From NCBI GenBank assembly GCA_964581115.1, contig CAZOMY010000038.1, positions 1 through 26,692 of the forward strand: a stretch of 26,692 bases of DNA. The letters are read 5' to 3'. The position numbers and the translations under genes were made by a program. Below, piece by piece: positions 23,104-26,692 of this stretch. The stretch's first letter is position 1. Each line of letters begins with the position of its first letter. The notes beneath the pieces were generated by a model, which saw only the letters and a program-made list of their open reading frames with translations, was not told the origin of the DNA and searched no databases. The stretch comes from 2-02-FULL-55-14 sp964581115. GTDB lineage: Bacteria; Bacteroidota; Ignavibacteria; UBA10030.

Positions 23104-23328
23104 ATGCTCAAGACTGCCGTCCGACGAGTCGGTAACAGCCTCGGGATCACGCTTCCGAAAATCATCGTCGACAATTATCATCTTACCGAGGGCGATGAGC
23201 TCCACCTTCTAGAAACGAAGGAGGGGATCATGATCACCCCGTTTGATCCAAAGTTCGCCGAATGGGCCGAAGGCTACGCCCGGCTCAATCGGCGCTACCG
23301 GAACACGCTCAAAGCTCTGGCCAAGTAA
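23104..23328 (+). CDS. AbrB/MazE-family antitoxin
   Basis: A 74-residue SpoVT/AbrB (MazE-like) swapped-hairpin DNA-binding protein. It begins MLKTAVRRVGNSLGITLPKIIVDNYHLTEGDELHLLETKEGIMITP, the classic 'R+vGNSlgi.lPk' fold, followed by a helical tail (FAEWAEGYARLNRRYRNTLKALAK) of the kind that wraps and neutralises a toxin. The start at 23104 is fixed by AAAGGA and by the promoter position. The stop TAA overlaps the toxin ATG by one base. It should repress its own operon together with the toxin. Confidence 0.92.
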   Translation: MLKTAVRRVGNSLGITLPKIIVDNYHLTEGDELHLLETKEGIMITPFDPKFAEWAEGYARLNRRYRNTLKALAK

Positions 23329-23723
23329 TGGCTGTCAAGTTTGTACCAGAGGAGTTGGTGCTGGTCATCCACAGCGACCAGTTACTGCGCTATGGTGGCA
23401 GGCCGGGCGTTCGTGATGCCGGTCGGCTCTCATCTGCTCTTGCCCATCCTCGGATAACCGTGGGCGGTAAGCATGCCCACCGGTCGATCTTCGAAAAAGC
23501 AGCTGCGTACGGATTCCACCTCTGTTCAAATCATCCCTTCATCGACGGCAACAAACGAGTTGCTTTCGTCACCATGATCCTCTTCCTGGAGCAGAACGGT
23601 CACTCGTTCAACGCTCCGGAACGGGATGCCTACTTGATGATGATGGCTGTTGCCGACGGTAAAGTGAAGAAACCCGCCTTAGCCACCTGGCTGAGGTCGA
23701 ACTCCGTCCGCTCTTCCCGCTGA
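23328..23723 (+). CDS. doc: Doc-family toxin (Fic/Doc fold)
   Basis: A 131-residue protein of typical Doc length. Doc toxins are kinase-like Fic-fold enzymes; the phage P1 member phosphorylates elongation factor Tu and stops translation. The core motif is HPFIDGNKRVAF (His69 to Phe80), matching HxFx(D/N)xNKR of Doc rather than HPFxxGNGR of AMP-transferring Fic proteins. The N-terminus FVPEELVLVIHSDQLLRYGGRPGVRDAGRLSSALAHP is also standard. It is coupled by TAATG to the antitoxin. The partner is MazE/AbrB-like rather than Phd, a pairing that occurs in other bacteria. Confidence 0.92.
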   Translation: MAVKFVPEELVLVIHSDQLLRYGGRPGVRDAGRLSSALAHPRITVGGKHAHRSIFEKAAAYGFHLCSNHPFIDGNKRVAFVTMILFLEQNGHSFNAPERDAYLMMMAVADGKVKKPALATWLRSNSVRSSR

Positions 23724-23885
23724 CCACGCGTCCCCCTAACACGCGGATAGATGGACTTCTCCGTATCTGCTCAACGTTTCTACGACACCTGCGGTTGACA
23801 GTCTGACCCCCTCGTCATACATTGCATCACGGCCCCGGCATACGGTGTGCTGAGGCCGCTCACCGATCTTTCTGAGGGGGTTGTC

Positions 23886-26525
23886 ATGTTCTTTCCGTCC
23901 TTTGGGCGCCGCCTCGGCGCATCCATCCTCATCTTGCTCCTTGCGAGCACTGCCCACTCGCAGTCTCCCATCCCACGAGGGAGCGTTTTGATCTCACACG
24001 TTTCCCCCGATCACGGACTCTCGAGCGACGAGTTCGTCGTCCTGTATAATGCAGGGTCCGATACCGTCGACCTCGGCGGGTACGAGGTACGCTACGCCAC
24101 GGCCTCCGGCTCCATCGGAAGTGCCGGGGCCGTCTTCCCTACCTCGCGACCCCTCCCCCCGGCCCGGCATCTCTTGATCGCATCGCGCGAAACGGTCTCG
24201 GTCGGGGCCGCCATGGCAATTCGCGATGTGCCCTTCACGTCCGGAATGGCCGCCACGGGTGGACAGCTCCTGCTGCGTCGGGTCGACCTTCCGGACAGCA
24301 TTGTGTTCGCCGTTGCCTGGGGATCCATCAGCACCTACCTGGCCGGGATGACCGACGCCGCGACATGGCCGGGCGACGGCATGTTGTCGCTGGCCTGGAC
24401 CGGAACTGCATATGCCCGGTCGGCGTACAACGCGAGCAACCTGGAATATCAGCACACGCCTGCCGCTTCGATCACGGTCGTCCCTTCCCTGCATCCGATC
24501 GTTCCACCATCGCCATGGACGATCTCCGTCCACATTCGACAGGACGATGCTGCCGACACTTCAGTGGTCTTGGGCATGTCGGATGCCGCCACCGACTCGT
24601 TCGATATCGGCCTGGATCTACCAGCCCCACCGCCTCCCATCTCAGGCCAGCTTTCCGTGGCGATTGACAGGTCCGACTTGAACCTGGCCACGGGTCCCTA
24701 TTTGCTTCGCGATCTCCGAGCGGTTCGAACCCTCTCCGACACTACAAGTGCCTGGGTGCTGAACGTGCTTCCAGCTGCCGCGTACCATCCGGTTGCGATC
24801 GCATGCGCCTTGCGCGGCCTTCCGAGGTCCTTGCCGCTCCGCATCCGGCTTGGCGATCAACTGTTGCACGTCGAACGCACAACGGACTCTGCGGTGGCCC
24901 TCTTCACGCCGGGATCGATCGAGCGCCTCCGGCTCGACGTCATGGTCGGCGACAGCACCGCTCCCGCGGTTCAATTCCTTGAGCCTGTCGAGCCGATGGC
25001 GTCCGTGGCAGGGTCGAGCGTGCGGATCCGTGCGATCCTGAACGACGGCTCAGGGTTAGACTCGATCCGGCTGTCATTTGTCGATCGCATCGCCGGCACA
25101 GCGCAGACCGTTCCTGTGGGGGTGGACAGCCTTGCAGACCTCAACTGGCCCCTTCCGGACCGTTTGCTGTCGGATTCTACGCTATTCGAGATCGAGGCCG
25201 TCGATGCGATGGGTAACCGAAAGATCGCCGTCTCTGCTAACGTACGCATCGTTCCCGACACGGCCCGGCATGTATTTGACGCCGGCTGGCATCTGATGTC
25301 GACGCCGCTAGAACCGTTCGATCCCCGTTGGAGTATGACGGCTGGAGCAGCGTCGGCCGATTCGGCGTACGCGTATACATTCGCACGCCGGGCGGGATAT
25401 ATTCGGGCGGAGTCGCTCGAGGTCGGCCGCGGATATTTTCTCGGACTCCTGCGGCCGAGGAATATATCCGTGACCGGCCTCCGGTCCGTCGACAGCGCAG
25501 CGACGGCCCTAGCTTCAGGGTTCGTCCTGGTCGGATCGCCACGGCATGATCCAACGCCGCTGTCGCGCCTGATGTTTCAAAGGGCCGGGACGGAGCGCTC
25601 ACATACCGACGCGATCAACGCCGGCTGGGTCGGCGCTGGATTGTATGGTTTCGACCACACGACCGGATCGTATTACGACGCGGATACGCTGCACGCGTGG
25701 CAAGGATACTGGCTTCCGGTACTCGAGGAGGGAGTATCCTTCCGCGCCGCAACGGTCGTGCAGCAGTCGGGATCTCGCGTTCGTTTGACGGATGACCAAG
25801 GATGGCGGGCGCGGATCGTACTGGCCAGCGGTCATCAGGTCGATTCGCTGATCGGCATCGGTGTCATGCCGGAGGCGACCGACGGTTTCGACGCCGCGTT
25901 CGATCATCCAGCTCCTCCCCCACCTCCGGGAGAACATGCTTTCACGGCGTGGATCGAGCATGCCGAGTGGAAGCTCCCAACGGGTCCGTACTTCCTGACA
26001 GACATCCGATCACAAAGCGACGCACACGCATGGACCGTCGTGCTACGGTCAAACCATCGTGTTCCCGTGGCGATCTCGTGGCGAACCGTGAGCCACCGTG
26101 TTGCCGGACGATTAGAATTGATGCTGTCGACGGACAGGATCGTGCATCAACTCGCGGAGGGGGATACGGCGCATCTCATGCTCGAGGGGGAGGCCCGTGC
26201 GCTGATCCGGGCAACCGTGACCGGCATCCCTTCTTTATCGATCGTGCCGGCCGAATTCCGAATGACCGATGGTTATCCCAATCCTTTCAATGCTTCAACG
26301 CATCTCAACGTTGAGGTTCCGGGAACTGGACATCTGACCATCGGCGTCTTCGATCTGCTTGGCCGTGAGGTGGCGCGGCTGGTGGATGCCCGAGTTGAGG
26401 CAGGCGTCGTGTCAGCCACGTGGACATCCGCTGTCACCAGCGGAACCTACCTTGTCCGGGCGGCGTGGACTCGCGACAACGGGATGTCGGAGGTCAGGTC
26501 ACGGCGCGTCGTTCTGCTGCGGTAG
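23886..26525 (+). CDS. Large T9SS-secreted protein with lamin-tail domain and internal duplication
   Basis: An 879-residue protein from the ATG at 23886 (GAGGGGG five bases upstream; signal peptide MFFPSFGRRLGASILILLLASTAHS). Domains: a lamin-tail-like (LTD) domain at about 30-190 (VLISHVSPDHGLSSDEFVVLYNAGSDTVDLGGYEVRY); module A at about 212-350; an Ig-like domain at about 355-455 (APAVQFLEPVEP...EIEAVDAMGN); two 'GW-hl' type segments at 466-630 (AGWHLMSTPLEPF...LEVGRGYFLG, GLYGFDHTTGSYYDADTLHAWQGYWLP); module B at about 637-777, similar to A; and a T9SS type A sorting domain at 785-879 (DGYPNPFNAS, VFDLLGREVARLVD, SGTYLVRAAW). It should be exported and surface-attached or released. The function is probably adhesive or structural; no catalytic motif is seen. 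Confidence 0.9.
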   Translation: MFFPSFGRRLGASILILLLASTAHSQSPIPRGSVLISHVSPDHGLSSDEFVVLYNAGSDTVDLGGYEVRYATASGSIGSAGAVFPTSRPLPPARHLLIASRETVSVGAAMAIRDVPFTSGMAATGGQLLLRRVDLPDSIVFAVAWGSISTYLAGMTDAATWPGDGMLSLAWTGTAYARSAYNASNLEYQHTPAASITVVPSLHPIVPPSPWTISVHIRQDDAADTSVVLGMSDAATDSFDIGLDLPAPPPPISGQLSVAIDRSDLNLATGPYLLRDLRAVRTLSDTTSAWVLNVLPAAAYHPVAIACALRGLPRSLPLRIRLGDQLLHVERTTDSAVALFTPGSIERLRLDVMVGDSTAPAVQFLEPVEPMASVAGSSVRIRAILNDGSGLDSIRLSFVDRIAGTAQTVPVGVDSLADLNWPLPDRLLSDSTLFEIEAVDAMGNRKIAVSANVRIVPDTARHVFDAGWHLMSTPLEPFDPRWSMTAGAASADSAYAYTFARRAGYIRAESLEVGRGYFLGLLRPRNISVTGLRSVDSAATALASGFVLVGSPRHDPTPLSRLMFQRAGTERSHTDAINAGWVGAGLYGFDHTTGSYYDADTLHAWQGYWLPVLEEGVSFRAATVVQQSGSRVRLTDDQGWRARIVLASGHQVDSLIGIGVMPEATDGFDAAFDHPAPPPPPGEHAFTAWIEHAEWKLPTGPYFLTDIRSQSDAHAWTVVLRSNHRVPVAISWRTVSHRVAGRLELMLSTDRIVHQLAEGDTAHLMLEGEARALIRATVTGIPSLSIVPAEFRMTDGYPNPFNASTHLNVEVPGTGHLTIGVFDLLGREVARLVDARVEAGVVSATWTSAVTSGTYLVRAAWTRDNGMSEVRSRRVVLLR

Positions 26526-26567
26526 GGTCAATTGAGGCTGACGTTCGCACGAGAGTGCGGAAACAGT

Positions 26568-26600
26568 GAAGCCCCTGTCGATCGACACGGCAGGGGCTTC
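26568..26600 (+). terminator. Hairpin after the T9SS protein gene
   Basis: Stem GAAGCCCCTGTCG / CGGCAGGGGCTTC (13 pairs with one G-U) and a seven-base loop, 42 bases past the stop. No T-run follows. A smaller hairpin CGCAC-GAGA-GTGCG lies just before it (26546-26559). Confidence 0.6.
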
Positions 26601-26664
26601 GTGATCTCAAAGACGCTCCGCGCCGACGCGATCTTCCAGCAGGTTGCGGAAAAACGATTACCGC

Positions 26665-26681
26665 CCCGCCTGACCGGCGGG
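26665..26681. repeat. Short GC-rich palindrome at the window edge
   Basis: CCCGCC-TGACC-GGCGGG, with an overlapping GCCTG...CAGGC pair. Short palindromes of this kind are often dispersed between genes. Only one copy is visible in this window. Confidence 0.4.
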
Positions 26682-26692
26682 CAGGCATGACG

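Overview
The window is high-GC bacterial DNA (about 60% by eye). The best lineage clue is the secreted protein at 23886-26525, which ends in a YPNPFN-type, type IX secretion (T9SS) C-terminal sorting domain. That domain is typical of the Bacteroidota/Ignavibacteriota (FCB) group. Shine-Dalgarno sites of the GGAG type are visible before many genes. I cannot place the organism more finely. No rRNA, tRNA, CRISPR array, transposase or phage gene was seen.

Layout. (1) 1-3690, minus strand: a translationally coupled pair of a haem-motif sensor histidine kinase and an archaemetzincin (cut by the window edge), then a calcium-loop-bearing secreted lipoprotein and a small unknown protein. (2) 4072-10518, plus strand: a carbamoyl-phosphate/ornithine cluster, in order ornithine carbamoyltransferase, carbamate kinase, an aspartate-carbamoyltransferase homologue lacking two otherwise invariant active-site residues, a GxxExxY protein, ornithine aminotransferase, and a COG2403 P-loop GTPase related to cyclic 2,3-diphosphoglycerate synthetase. 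Three of its intergenic gaps are filled by inverted-repeat elements, one of which carries the GxxExxY gene. Without them the locus would be a compact operon. (3) 10588-14503, minus strand: L-lactate dehydrogenase, a COG1331/YyaL thioredoxin-domain protein and an SDR protein lacking the catalytic tyrosine. (4) 14666-17675: a PQQ-type sugar dehydrogenase convergent with a membrane-anchored SpoIIE/PP2C phosphatase, plus an AHSA1/SRPBCC protein. (5) 17797-21064, minus strand: an overlapping operon of a secreted unknown protein, a KefF-like quinone reductase and a KefB/KefC-type K+/H+ antiporter. It is divergent from a family 6 polysaccharide lyase, and two related palindromes lie between them. (6) 23055-23723: an AbrB/MazE-like antitoxin and Doc toxin with a good extended -10 promoter. 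(7) 23886-26525: a large T9SS-sorted lamin-tail-domain protein with an internal duplication.

How the parts may work together. Ornithine carbamoyltransferase run backwards plus carbamate kinase would give ATP from citrulline, and ornithine aminotransferase would drain the ornithine. No arginine deiminase is in the window. The roles of the odd aspartate-carbamoyltransferase homologue and of the GTPase are open, and this cluster is the strongest candidate here for undescribed biochemistry. The Kef operon is an electrophile/redox-gated potassium efflux system by homology.
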